Source of the DNA: Bacillota bacterium | GTDB taxonomy: Bacteria > Bacillota > Clostridia > Peptostreptococcales > Anaerovoracaceae | Direction of reading: 5' to 3' | DNA length: 43,027 nt | NCBI GenBank assembly: GCA_029239605.1 | Contig: JARBUO010000014.1 | Span: 1-43,027 of the forward strand | Shown: positions 30,900-39,263 of the stretch, one piece after another | How the letters are laid out: every line of letters begins with the position of its first letter | Position numbering within the stretch: the first letter of the stretch is position 1 | The notes under the pieces: generated by a model | Databases searched by the model: none | Seen by the model: only the letters and a program-made list of their open reading frames with translations | What the model was told of the DNA's origin: nothing | Made by a program: the position numbers and the translations under genes

Positions 30900-32243
30900 A
30901 TGAAACAGAGTGAGCGGAATAAAAAAATCGCGGGAATCATCCTTGCAGCGGGATATTCTTCCCGCATGGGGGCTTTCAAACCTCTATTGCAAATAGGCGA
31001 TCGTTCAGCGGTTGAATGGATTGCGGATACATATCACAGTTTAGGAATTCATCCTGTGATTGCGGTTACCGGGTATCAACGCGAACTTCTGCAGCTGCTC
31101 CTTGAAAACAAAGGAGTCAGAGAAGCTTACAATGAGGGATATGATCAAGGGATGTTTTCTTCAATTCAAACAGGTGTCAGGGAAGCACTGAAGGTATTTC
31201 CAGACGAGCCTGAAGGGTGTTTTCTCATGCTGGCAGACAGTCCTCTCGTATCGGCGAATGTATTAAAGCAGATTATGGACAAGCACAGGGAAGTGTCGGA
31301 TTCCTTTATCGTGCCATGTTACCATGGAAAAAAGGGACACCCTCTGTTTATTCCTTTTTGCTTTACAAAAGAGATTCTGGACCATGGAGGCGACGGCGGG
31401 CTGAAAGCGATTACAAACCGCCATGAGGATCGGACGATCAGGCTTGAAGTTGGTGATGAATCCGTTGTTCTGGACATGGACACTCCAGAGGGATATCAGG
31501 AACTGCTTGATTATTATGAGGAACGCTCTTCTTATGCACAACATATGGGCCTGGAATGGGAAGCTGCGGGTGCGGCTGGATCTTTTGGGGAGGATGACAG
31601 CTTGAAACTTATGCTGGAAGGAAAGCGGCTGTTCCTAATCAGGCATGGAGAGATTCGTCAGCACAGGGAAAAGATTTTTCTGGGACAGACTGATGTTCCG
31701 TTGTCTGAGAAAGGAAGAGTTCAGGCGAGAGAAGCGGCAGAGGAGCTATTGAACAGCAAGGCAGAGCCGGTGCATATTTATTCCAGTGATCTTCTTCGAG
31801 CAGCAGAAACCGCAGAAATTATTCGGAACCGGCTGATGGAAGAAAAAAGAGAGACGCAAGTTACAATTACCTTGGAGAACAGACTGAGGGAAATGGCCCT
31901 TGGTAAATGGGACGGGTGTTTTATCCGTGAGATCATGGAACAATACCCCGAAGAATATAAAAAACGAGGAGAAAATCTTCTGACCTATAAATTTGACCAT
32001 AACAGTGAAAATTTCTATGATTTACAATATCGCGCTGTAAAAGGGCTGCGAAGGATTTTAAAGCAGGAACGGACCATGGCAGACGAAAGCAAAAGACGGG
32101 ATGAAGCACAGGATATCGTGATCGTATCTCACTGGGGTGTGATCAATGTGATTTTGTGCAGGCTTCTGAACGTGCCGCTGGAAAACGGTGTAAAACATCC
32201 CGTTTCAAATGGAGGAATCATCGCTCTTGATTTCAGGAAATAA
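30900..32243 (+). CDS. MobA/MocA-like nucleotidyltransferase fused to a histidine phosphatase
   Basis: This 447-residue protein has two domains. Residues ~10-205 are a MobA/MocA-type transferase: GIILAAGYSSRMGAFKPLL, the LADSPLVS metal-site motif, GKKGHPLFIP and VLDMDTPEGYQELL. Residues ~240-445 are a phosphoglycerate-mutase-type histidine phosphatase: LIRHGE with the catalytic His, SDLLRAAETAEII and SHWGVINV. The first domain probably transfers CMP to molybdopterin, as MocA does for xanthine dehydrogenase-type enzymes; the phosphatase may remove a phosphate from a pathway intermediate. It precedes a MoeA-like gene by 20 bases. Confidence 0.83.
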   Translation: MKQSERNKKIAGIILAAGYSSRMGAFKPLLQIGDRSAVEWIADTYHSLGIHPVIAVTGYQRELLQLLLENKGVREAYNEGYDQGMFSSIQTGVREALKVFPDEPEGCFLMLADSPLVSANVLKQIMDKHREVSDSFIVPCYHGKKGHPLFIPFCFTKEILDHGGDGGLKAITNRHEDRTIRLEVGDESVVLDMDTPEGYQELLDYYEERSSYAQHMGLEWEAAGAAGSFGEDDSLKLMLEGKRLFLIRHGEIRQHREKIFLGQTDVPLSEKGRVQAREAAEELLNSKAEPVHIYSSDLLRAAETAEIIRNRLMEEKRETQVTITLENRLREMALGKWDGCFIREIMEQYPEEYKKRGENLLTYKFDHNSENFYDLQYRAVKGLRRILKQERTMADESKRRDEAQDIVIVSHWGVINVILCRLLNVPLENGVKHPVSNGGIIALDFRK

Positions 32244-32263
32244 ATTGTAAAAGGAGAAGCGTT

Positions 32264-33286
32264 ATGAAAGAAGTTTCGGTATTTGATGCGGTGGGTATGG
32301 TTTTGGCTCACGACCTTACTCAGATTATCCCGGGAGAGTTTAAAGGACGGAGATTTAAGAAGGGGCATGTGATTGCTTCCGAGGACATCGAAGTATTGCT
32401 CAGTATGGGAAAGCGGAATCTTTTCGTTATTGATAAAGAAGAGAAGGATATCCATGAAGATGAGGCAGCTTCCAGAATTGCAACAGCAGCGGCTGGAGCT
32501 GGAATCCGGCTGGTTGCACCGGGTGAGGGCAAAATAGAGCTGGTTGCTGAATGTGATGGACTGCTGAAAGTGAACACTGCTATGCTAAATCAGCTTATTG
32601 ATCAGGATGAAATCATGTTTGCATGCATTCACGAAAATCAGCTGGTGAAAAAAGGGCAGAAGGTTGCGGGAACAAGGGTAATACCACTGTTTGTCAACGA
32701 GAGTATCGTTGCGGGAGCGGAAAAGGTATGTCAGAACGGAACCTTGATTGAAGTTCGGCCGTTGAAAAAGCTAAAAATAGGCCTTGTGACCACTGGAAGT
32801 GAGGTCTACACCGGAAAAATAAAAGATGCCTTTGGGCCTGTTTTGCGGAAAAAATTCGGTGACCTTGGCAGCGAGGTAATCAATCAGGTTTTTGCGGATG
32901 ACGATGAAGACATGATTGCTGACTGCATTAAAAATCTCATTTCGGAAGGCGCAGACATGATCGGTGTTACAGGCGGGATGTCCGTTGATCCGGATGACCG
33001 TACCCCTACTGGAATCAGAAGAGCGGGAGGTCATATTGTGACCTACGGAGCGCCTGTTCTCCCAGGAGCGATGTTCATGCTGGCGTACATCGGTAATGTG
33101 CCGGTTGTAGGCCTTCCGGGCTGCGTCATGTATAGCAGGGTAAGTATTTTTGATCTGATCGTACCCCGGATACTGGCTGGAGAGATTCCCACAAGGACTG
33201 ATATCAAGAAACTGGCCCATGGCGGACTCTGCCAGACCTGTGAGGTTTGCACTTATCCAAATTGCGGCTTTGGTAAGGCGTATTAA
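32264..33286 (+). CDS. MoeA-like molybdopterin-binding protein with Cys-rich tail
   Basis: A 340-residue protein: an N-terminal MoeA-like segment (VFDAVGMVLAHDLTQIIPGEFKGRRFKKGHVI), then a MoCF-binding domain from ~170 with IGLVTTGSEVYTG, ISEGADMIGVTGGMSVDPDD and VVGLPGCVMY. MoCF-fold proteins handle molybdopterin-AMP or Mo insertion. The last ~20 residues hold four cysteines (CQTCEVCTYPNC), which could bind a metal or Fe-S cluster. AAAGGAG precedes the ATG. It is coupled in order with the MobA-like fusion and likely acts in cofactor maturation for an XDH-type enzyme. Confidence 0.8.
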   Translation: MKEVSVFDAVGMVLAHDLTQIIPGEFKGRRFKKGHVIASEDIEVLLSMGKRNLFVIDKEEKDIHEDEAASRIATAAAGAGIRLVAPGEGKIELVAECDGLLKVNTAMLNQLIDQDEIMFACIHENQLVKKGQKVAGTRVIPLFVNESIVAGAEKVCQNGTLIEVRPLKKLKIGLVTTGSEVYTGKIKDAFGPVLRKKFGDLGSEVINQVFADDDEDMIADCIKNLISEGADMIGVTGGMSVDPDDRTPTGIRRAGGHIVTYGAPVLPGAMFMLAYIGNVPVVGLPGCVMYSRVSIFDLIVPRILAGEIPTRTDIKKLAHGGLCQTCEVCTYPNCGFGKAY

Positions 33287-33330
33287 AATCAAGCTAATCC
33301 GTACTAAAAAAACGGAATTATTTATCAGAG

Positions 33331-33370
33331 AATCCTGCCGGAAGAAGCGTATTCTAAAGGCAGGATTTTT
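33331..33370 (+). terminator. Terminator after the MoeA-like gene
   Basis: AATCCTGCC (33331-33339) pairs with GGCAGGATT (33359-33367) around a 19-base loop, followed by Ts. It ends the molybdopterin operon. Confidence 0.82.
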
Positions 33371-33502
33371 ATATCGTAGGAAATATCAGTCGTAACAGCA
33401 GAAAAACAGGTTGTTGAAGGGGTACTTGCCCATGTTTTTGGGAGACTAATAAATAGAACGTAAAAGAATGGTTAATTATTAGAAAATCTATTGATATTCG
33501 CA

Positions 33503-33520
33503 TATAATAGGTGTATTATA
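33503..33520 (+). promoter_or_regulatory. Inverted repeat over a TATAAT box upstream of the APC permease
   Basis: TATAATA (33503-33509) and TATTATA (33514-33520) form a perfect inverted repeat with a GGTG spacer; TATAAT could serve as a -10, but no good -35 is present. If used, the leader to the permease would be about 210 bases. The rest of the gap 33371-33730 is AT-rich; I see no gene and no ydaO-type c-di-AMP riboswitch core in it. Confidence 0.3.
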
Positions 33521-33730
33521 TGGTCTTGCCCTAGTAAATCAGAGAATATTTAATACTATTTCCAATATTAACTATGGACAATGATGATGTCTGTAAGCGG
33601 CGTTGACTGCAAGGAAGATAGCATTGCATTGTTTACAAATAAACTGTATTGTAATTTGGAAACAGTAAAATTGGATAAAAAGAAGTTGTTTGAGAGTGGA
33701 GGATAGACCCAATTAACAGGCTGAAAAATT

Positions 33731-35611
33731 ATGTATAGACAGATTAAGAGATTTATTATAGGAAAACCACTGAAAAATGCGGCTTTAAAGGACGAAAAAC
33801 TGGGGATTTTATGGGGTCTGCCCATTTTGTCTTCTGACGCCATTTCCTCCGTTGCATATGCCGGACAGGAAATGCTGCTGGTACTGATTCCCGCTGTAGG
33901 CATTGCTGCTTATGGCCAGATGTCAGTTTTGTCCTGGTGTATCATTGGACTGCTCACGGTTCTGATGCTTTCGTATCGACAGACAATTGACTGTTATCCC
34001 GGCGGCGGCGGTGCATTTATCGTTGCCAAGGAAAATCTGGGAGAGATTCCTGGTATCATCGCTGGAGCGGCGCTGGCGGTCGGATATATTCTTACCGTTG
34101 CGGTTAGTGTTGCTGCCGGAGTGGAGCAGGTTACGTCTGCCTTCAAATTTCTCCGCCCGTATAATATTATCATTGGAGTTGCGCTGGTTCTTCTGTTGAT
34201 GATCGGCAACCTGCGAGGAACCAGAGAATCATCAAAGTTATTCGGAATACCTACGTATGCGTTTATTGCAGGGATTGTTACACTTATTGTTTACGGTCTT
34301 TTCAGGCTGCAGACCGGATATGTGCCGCGGCAGCCTAATTTAGCCGCACCCACCCAATCCATTACGCTGCTGCTTATGCTGAAGGCTTTTGCAAGCGGCT
34401 GTACAGCCCTAACCGGTGTGGAAGCGGTAAGCAATGCAGTGCCGAATTTCAAGGAACCGTCGCCGAAGTATGCCAAAACCGTGCTGCTTCTGCTTTGTCT
34501 GATTATTTTGCTGTTATTTTCGGGCACCTCGCTGGTTGCAAACTATTATCATGTCATACCGGGAGAAGAGGGAGCACTGCTGGTTTTGCTGGCGGAAGAG
34601 GTTTTCGGAGACAGCTTTATGTATTATTACATTACAGCCTCTACGTTTTTGATTCTGATTCTTGGGGCCAATACCGCATATTCAGGCTTTCCAATGCTTA
34701 TTGCAGTAATGGCCAACGAAAAATATGCGCCAAAGCAGCTGAGCATGAGAGGCGACCGCCTAAGCTATACCAACGGCATTATCATGTTGTCCGTGGTTTC
34801 CATCCTGCTGATCGTTGGTTTTCGGGCCAATGTTACCTCCCTGCTGGGACTTTATGCCATCGGTGTTTTCATCTCCTTTACGCTGTCCCAGTCCGGAATG
34901 TTTATGAAGTGGGTGCGTGAAAAGAGCGGGAACTGGAGGATGAAATCCATTATCAACGGTTTTGGAGCTGCGATGACAGGGGTCGTCGTAATGATCATCG
35001 CCATCGCCAAATTCAGAGAAGGCTCCTGGATTGTTATCGTTTTGATCCCTTTGATGGTTTACCTTATAGATCGGATTCATAAGCATTATATTTCCGTAAA
35101 AGAGCAGCTGAAAATAGAAGAAAGTGAGTACGATGGAATCGATATCGAAAAGCTGAACTATGCCAACAGAATCATCGTACCAATCGAAAACGTAAATAAA
35201 GCCAGTGTTCGGGCATTGCGCTATGCAAATACCATCTGTGATGACGTTATCGCATTTTGTGTTGCAATTGACGAGCAGAGTGCAAAGGAGGTCAAGGCGA
35301 AATATGAGCGGCTGGGAACTGACATCCCGCTGGTTGTCAAGCTCTCGCCCTACAGAAAGGTAATCGATCCCCTGCTTCGGTTTATAGAATCGTCAGAGTA
35401 TGATCGGGAAGCGGGTGATATGATCACTGTACTGCTGTCTGAGTTTGTTGTAAAAAAATGGTGGCATCGTTTTCTGCATAATAATACAAGAGCGTATATT
35501 GAGAAAAAACTCCTGAAGCATAAGCATATCGTCGTTTCCGTCATGCCGCTGCAGTTGAAGGATGATATGGATTATCTTGAATCTATAAAGAAGAAAAAGA
35601 AGGGGATGTAA
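33731..35611 (+). CDS. APC-family permease, KimA-like (probable potassium or amino-acid transporter)
   Basis: A 626-residue membrane protein with about 12 segments (residues ~30-455) and a cytoplasmic C-terminal domain (~475-610) resembling a universal-stress fold (RIIVPIENVNKASVRAL ... FCVAIDE). The start GLPILSSDAISSVAYAGQE and the motif CYPGGGGAFIVAKENLG are typical of KimA/YdaO-like transporters, which import K+ with protons and are controlled by c-di-AMP. The specific substrate is inferred. The ribosome site is poor (no strong GGAGG near 33720). The ROK gene follows after two bases. Confidence 0.78.
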   Translation: MYRQIKRFIIGKPLKNAALKDEKLGILWGLPILSSDAISSVAYAGQEMLLVLIPAVGIAAYGQMSVLSWCIIGLLTVLMLSYRQTIDCYPGGGGAFIVAKENLGEIPGIIAGAALAVGYILTVAVSVAAGVEQVTSAFKFLRPYNIIIGVALVLLLMIGNLRGTRESSKLFGIPTYAFIAGIVTLIVYGLFRLQTGYVPRQPNLAAPTQSITLLLMLKAFASGCTALTGVEAVSNAVPNFKEPSPKYAKTVLLLLCLIILLLFSGTSLVANYYHVIPGEEGALLVLLAEEVFGDSFMYYYITASTFLILILGANTAYSGFPMLIAVMANEKYAPKQLSMRGDRLSYTNGIIMLSVVSILLIVGFRANVTSLLGLYAIGVFISFTLSQSGMFMKWVREKSGNWRMKSIINGFGAAMTGVVVMIIAIAKFREGSWIVIVLIPLMVYLIDRIHKHYISVKEQLKIEESEYDGIDIEKLNYANRIIVPIENVNKASVRALRYANTICDDVIAFCVAIDEQSAKEVKAKYERLGTDIPLVVKLSPYRKVIDPLLRFIESSEYDREAGDMITVLLSEFVVKKWWHRFLHNNTRAYIEKKLLKHKHIVVSVMPLQLKDDMDYLESIKKKKKGM

Positions 35612-35613
35612 AT

Positions 35614-36576
35614 ATGAAAGTGAATATCGGCGTAGAAATCGGAGCGAAATTTATCCAAGCCGGTATCGTGGATAAATACGGAAGGCTGCTTGCGAGAACA
35701 AAGGTTCAGTCAAAATATGAACGGGGCCTGGCAGAGATCGTTGAGGACGCGGCAAACCTGATTCATCAGCTGCTGGAGGACAAGGATTTTGATCTCAGAA
35801 GCGTAAAAAGTATTGGTGTGGCCTGTCCGGGCGTACCGGATGAAGAGAACAGTAAAATCCTGAAAACCTATATTCTGGGCCTTTATAACGCACCGATTAA
35901 GGATGAGTTTAAGAAACACTTTTCCAATATACCCATCTATGTGGAAAACGACGCACACTGCGCAGCGATTGCTGAGAGTGCATCCGGGGCTGCCGAGGAT
36001 CTGGATTATTCCATCACAATCAACATTGGAACAGGGATCAGCGGAGGAGTGATCATCGACAACCGGTTATACACAGGATTGAACAATGCTGGTGCAGTTC
36101 TGGGGCATATGGTAATTGATAAGAACGGCAGACAGTGTTCCTGCGGACGAACGGGATGTTTTGAAACGCTCTGTTCCGCGAAAGCACTGATTGAAGATAC
36201 CAAAGATGCAGCAGATAAGAATCCCGAATCTCTGATCTGGAAGGTTTGTGAGGGGGATTCGTCAAAGATTACAGAGCTTACGGCATACGAGGCCATGGAT
36301 CTTGGTGATGAAACCGGGAGAGAAGTCTTTGACCGCTATGTGGATAACCTTGCCATAGCACTGACCAATCTTTCCAACATTCTTATGCCTGAGGTAATTA
36401 TCCTATGCGGCGGAATTACCGGCCTTGGCGAGGAGCTGCTGAAACCTGTGCGGGAAAAGATGTATGGGTGGGTTTACAGCAGAGAGACAACACTGCCGGC
36501 ATTGAAGCTTTCTGAGATGGGAAGCGCTTCTGTTCTGGTAGGAGCAGGCATGCTGGCAGCATATAAGAAAAAATAA
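35614..36576 (+). CDS. ROK-family sugar kinase-like protein with altered phosphate motif
   Basis: A 320-residue ROK protein with the zinc motif CSCGRTGCFE near residue 171, catalytic ENDAHCAA near 110, and INIGTGISGGVII near 134. The N-terminal phosphate loop, normally DxGGTK, here reads VEIGAKFIQAG: Asp is Glu and the Gly-Thr is Ala-Lys. This could weaken ATP or sugar phosphorylation or shift the protein to another role. It is transcribed with the APC permease. Glucokinase is the default family guess; I would not assign a sugar. Confidence 0.8.
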   Translation: MKVNIGVEIGAKFIQAGIVDKYGRLLARTKVQSKYERGLAEIVEDAANLIHQLLEDKDFDLRSVKSIGVACPGVPDEENSKILKTYILGLYNAPIKDEFKKHFSNIPIYVENDAHCAAIAESASGAAEDLDYSITINIGTGISGGVIIDNRLYTGLNNAGAVLGHMVIDKNGRQCSCGRTGCFETLCSAKALIEDTKDAADKNPESLIWKVCEGDSSKITELTAYEAMDLGDETGREVFDRYVDNLAIALTNLSNILMPEVIILCGGITGLGEELLKPVREKMYGWVYSRETTLPALKLSEMGSASVLVGAGMLAAYKKK

Positions 36577-36578
36577 CA

Positions 36579-36613
36579 AAAGCCATCCCTTTCGGCGGGA
36601 TGGCTTTCTATTT
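36579..36613 (+). terminator. Terminator after the ROK gene
   Basis: AAAGCCATCCC (36579-36589) pairs perfectly with GGGATGGCTTT (36597-36607), then CTATTTT. The A-rich left flank lets it also act on the converging MocR transcript. Confidence 0.85.
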
Positions 36614-36667
36614 TCATGGAATAGCCAATTTAGCAGGATCGCTTTGCGTCTTTGCCAAACTGATGCA

Positions 36668-38104
36668 TCAGCTGGTTAAACTTGTGTGTTTGTCGGACTG
36701 CCACTTCAGGATCAGTTCCTTAAGCGCGGATTCCATATCCTTAAGGGGAATTTGGTTGTAGTAAAAGATGAGTGCAGCGGTATCTCCGGGCAGTGTTTCG
36801 GTATACGTGGTGATGGGAAGCGTGCTGATTCCCAGTGCTGCGGCCTCCCCGCAGAGAGCAGCCGCAGTCTTCCCGCTCCGCACGCCAATCAGCATATTGA
36901 TCCCAGAGGAGCTGTTGATCGGCTGAATAAAACCCGCACCCCATTTTGCGAAGATGGAGAGAACTGCCTGAAGCTTTTGCGAATACAGTGTCCGCAGTTT
37001 TTTAATATTGGTTTGATAAAGGCCTTTTGCCATATAGATTGCCAGTGTAAGCTGTTCCGTCTTAGAACAGGTTTGGGTATAATCTCCCTGAAACGTATCA
37101 AAGATTTCAGCCATATGAGGAGGCAGAACCATGTAGCTGATCTTGATCGAGGGAAACAGGGTCGAGGAGAAAGAACCCAGATAGACGACCCGCTGATGGT
37201 GGTCAAGACCTTGCAGGGAAGGGATTGGTTTCCCAAAGTAACGAAGCTCGCTGTCATAGTCATCTTCAATAATGATACTGTCATTTTTTGTTGCCCATTC
37301 TAAAAGCTCATACCGTTTCCCAATGGGCATGACATAGCCAGTGGGAAACTGATTGGAAGGGCTGACATATACCGCTGACTTAATATTTGCGGGAAGCTTT
37401 GAAATTTGTATCCCCTCTTTTCCCACTGCCGCCGTGGTAATGGCAAAATCCCGGTCGCGAAAGATGTTTCTGACCGGCAGATACCCCGGTTCTTCCACTG
37501 TTACATGCTTGATCCCCATCTTGGTCAAAATGGTACAAAGCTGGCCGGTTATCTGCTGGGTTCCGGCACCGATAACAATCTGGGATGGGGTGCATGTTAC
37601 ACCTCGCGCCTGATAGACATAACGCGAAATTTCTTTTCTTAAGGCGATCTCGCCCTTGGGATCTCCTTCTTTTAGAAGCGCCCATGAATACTCCGTCAAT
37701 ACTTGATTGATGCACTTTTTCCACTTGATAAAATCAAAGCAGGATGGATCATAATAACCTACGGATTTCGCATCGGAATTTGTCGGCAGTATCGGTAATA
37801 GAGAATGATCTTCAGCAAAGAAATCGTAATCCCTTTGGATTGTACCCATGCCTGCTGAGATCTGATTGACAAAATAGCCAGACTGTGGGCGGCTGTAGAT
37901 ATATCCCTCCACAAGGAGCTGGTTATATGCAAGCTCTACCGTGGTCAAACTAAGGCCAAGATCTTTCGATAACCGCCGCAGTGAAGGCAGCTTTTCCTCT
38001 GGCTTTACACTCCCATCCAGTACGGAATTCTTGATATATTGATATAGCTGATGGTAGAGAGGAATTCCTGACTCCTGACTCAAACTGGGAATAATCGCTT
38101 TCAC
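36668..38104 (-). CDS. MocR/GabR-type regulator (GntR helix-turn-helix plus aminotransferase-like domain) lacking the PLP lysine
   Basis: A 478-residue protein from GTG 38104 (GGAGG five bases upstream). Residues ~10-80 are a GntR winged helix (PLYHQLYQYIKNSVLDG ... KLPSLRRLSKDLGLSLTTVE). The remainder is an aminotransferase class I fold with EDDYDSELRY and SPSNQFPTGYVMP. At the lysine that normally holds pyridoxal phosphate (SFSK in relatives) this protein has SFSSTLFPS; the codon at 37163-37165 encodes Ser314. Such a protein cannot form the usual Schiff base, so it may bind PLP loosely or sense another ligand. It is divergent from an ECF S component, a usual target arrangement. Confidence 0.85.
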   Translation of the reverse strand: MKAIIPSLSQESGIPLYHQLYQYIKNSVLDGSVKPEEKLPSLRRLSKDLGLSLTTVELAYNQLLVEGYIYSRPQSGYFVNQISAGMGTIQRDYDFFAEDHSLLPILPTNSDAKSVGYYDPSCFDFIKWKKCINQVLTEYSWALLKEGDPKGEIALRKEISRYVYQARGVTCTPSQIVIGAGTQQITGQLCTILTKMGIKHVTVEEPGYLPVRNIFRDRDFAITTAAVGKEGIQISKLPANIKSAVYVSPSNQFPTGYVMPIGKRYELLEWATKNDSIIIEDDYDSELRYFGKPIPSLQGLDHHQRVVYLGSFSSTLFPSIKISYMVLPPHMAEIFDTFQGDYTQTCSKTEQLTLAIYMAKGLYQTNIKKLRTLYSQKLQAVLSIFAKWGAGFIQPINSSSGINMLIGVRSGKTAAALCGEAAALGISTLPITTYTETLPGDTAALIFYYNQIPLKDMESALKELILKWQSDKHTSLTS

Positions 38105-38170
38105 CTTGCCCTCCTGTATCCATGTAAAAATTAAACAATTGATAACAGTTCCATTAAAAGTGCTGTAAAT

Positions 38171-38194
38171 ACTGTATAAACCTAAAACTGTATA
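38171..38194 (-). promoter_or_regulatory. Candidate MocR operator: direct repeats ACTGTATA
   Basis: ACTGTATA occurs at 38171-38178 and again at 38187-38194, 16 bases apart on the plus strand. MocR proteins such as GabR bind paired direct repeats. The site lies in the MocR leader, between the MocR promoter and start codon, and upstream of the ECF gene, so one protein could control both. Confidence 0.4.
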
Positions 38195-38242
38195 TTGATA
38201 AATAAAACGAATTGCATATTTAATAATGTACAATTCGGATGT

Positions 38243-38272
38243 ATTATAATATAAGAAAAAACAATATGTCAA
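38243..38272 (-). promoter_or_regulatory. Promoter of the MocR gene
   Basis: On the minus strand a perfect TTGACA (38272-38267) and perfect TATAAT (38248-38243) are 18 bases apart. The predicted start near 38236 gives a leader of about 130 bases. A promoter for the divergent ECF gene was not clearly resolved. Confidence 0.72.
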
Positions 38273-38340
38273 TAGCTGTTCGTAAAACAAAATGCTTCGT
38301 TCGAGGCACAAGGGCGGTTGACGGTCAAGGAGTGTTCATT

Positions 38341-38934
38341 ATGACAAACAAAGAAACAACGGATCTGAATCATGAAAAGACCATGAAACTTATATTAACC
38401 GGCTTAATGATGGCTTTAATTGTGGTTGCAACCATTGTAATCCCCATACCGGTTCCCTTTGGATCAGGTTATATCCATTTTGGTGATGCAATGATCTTTT
38501 TATCTGTGCTAATCCTGGGATGGCGGTACGGAGCGGTTGCTGCCGGTGTTGGTTCTGCATTGGCTGATTTGCTCATCGGTTATGCAATTTGGGCTCCCTG
38601 GACGCTTTGTGTGAAAGGTATCATGGGTGCAGTCATGGGTATTTTTCTGATGAAATCAATGAAGCGACAAGGGGTTAAAATTTTGGGAGTTCCCGTTTTT
38701 CAGCTTGTTGGTATGATTTTGGCAGGAATTATTATGGCAGCGGGGTATTATCTCGCAGAAGGGGTCATCTATGGAAACTTTATTGCGGCACTAGCGGGAA
38801 TTCCCTGGAACGTTTTGCAATTTGTTGTAGGGACTTTTATTGCAACGCTTCTGGCAGCGGCGCTTTATAAAACACCTGCTGTGCGCTATTTCGCTTTCCG
38901 GCCTCTCTCAGAAACGGAAGACTCCAGGGAGTAA
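38341..38934 (+). CDS. ECF transporter S component, HmpT/PdxU-like (probable vitamin uptake)
   Basis: A 197-residue protein with about six membrane segments and the marker SGYIHFGDAMIFLSVLILG near residue 40, then GSALADLLIGYAIWAPWTLCVKG, typical of the COG4720-type S components for thiamine precursor or pyridoxine. It captures the vitamin and needs the shared ECF energy module, not encoded here. ATG 38341 has AAGGAG upstream; the longer frame from 38239 is non-coding. The divergent MocR gene makes a B6 vitamer a fair guess. Confidence 0.78.
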   Translation: MTNKETTDLNHEKTMKLILTGLMMALIVVATIVIPIPVPFGSGYIHFGDAMIFLSVLILGWRYGAVAAGVGSALADLLIGYAIWAPWTLCVKGIMGAVMGIFLMKSMKRQGVKILGVPVFQLVGMILAGIIMAAGYYLAEGVIYGNFIAALAGIPWNVLQFVVGTFIATLLAAALYKTPAVRYFAFRPLSETEDSRE

Positions 38935-38953
38935 TATAAAGTGATTGAGAATT

Positions 38954-39033
38954 GAAGGGATAGAAAAACATCAGAGGACGGGCAGTGTAAAAGACCGGCC
39001 AAGTCAGGTGATATTTTCTATCCCTTCTTTTTT
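38954..39033 (+). terminator. Long-stem terminator with structured loop after the ECF gene
   Basis: GAAGGGATAGAAAA (38954-38967) pairs perfectly with TTTTCTATCCCTTC (39014-39027), followed by six Ts (39028-39033). The 46-base loop holds further pairing (ATCA/TGAT and GGGC/GGCC). It is an unusually large terminator and could also be the end of a small RNA. The rest of the 38935-39263 gap is AT-rich leader with no gene seen. Confidence 0.75.
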
Positions 39034-39263
39034 GGCGATATTTCTGGCAGATCAGAAGAAGTACATAAAGAATCGGTAAATGGAATCAGGATAATTTCAT
39101 TATAATTTTGATAAAATATAAGAAAGGGAAGAAATAAAGATTACAAAAATCTTCCACCCTAGATTGAAATGTGATATCTTTATAGAATCAACAGAGCTTC
39201 TTTGGTACAAACAGAAAAAGAACCAATAAGAAAAATATAGATTGCAAAAAGGGGAGATTATAA

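Noticed and set aside
33371..33730. c-di-AMP (ydaO) riboswitch ahead of the KimA-like permease
   Set aside because: The long leader invites it, but the conserved GGGGACC-type core and pseudoknot elements are not visible.
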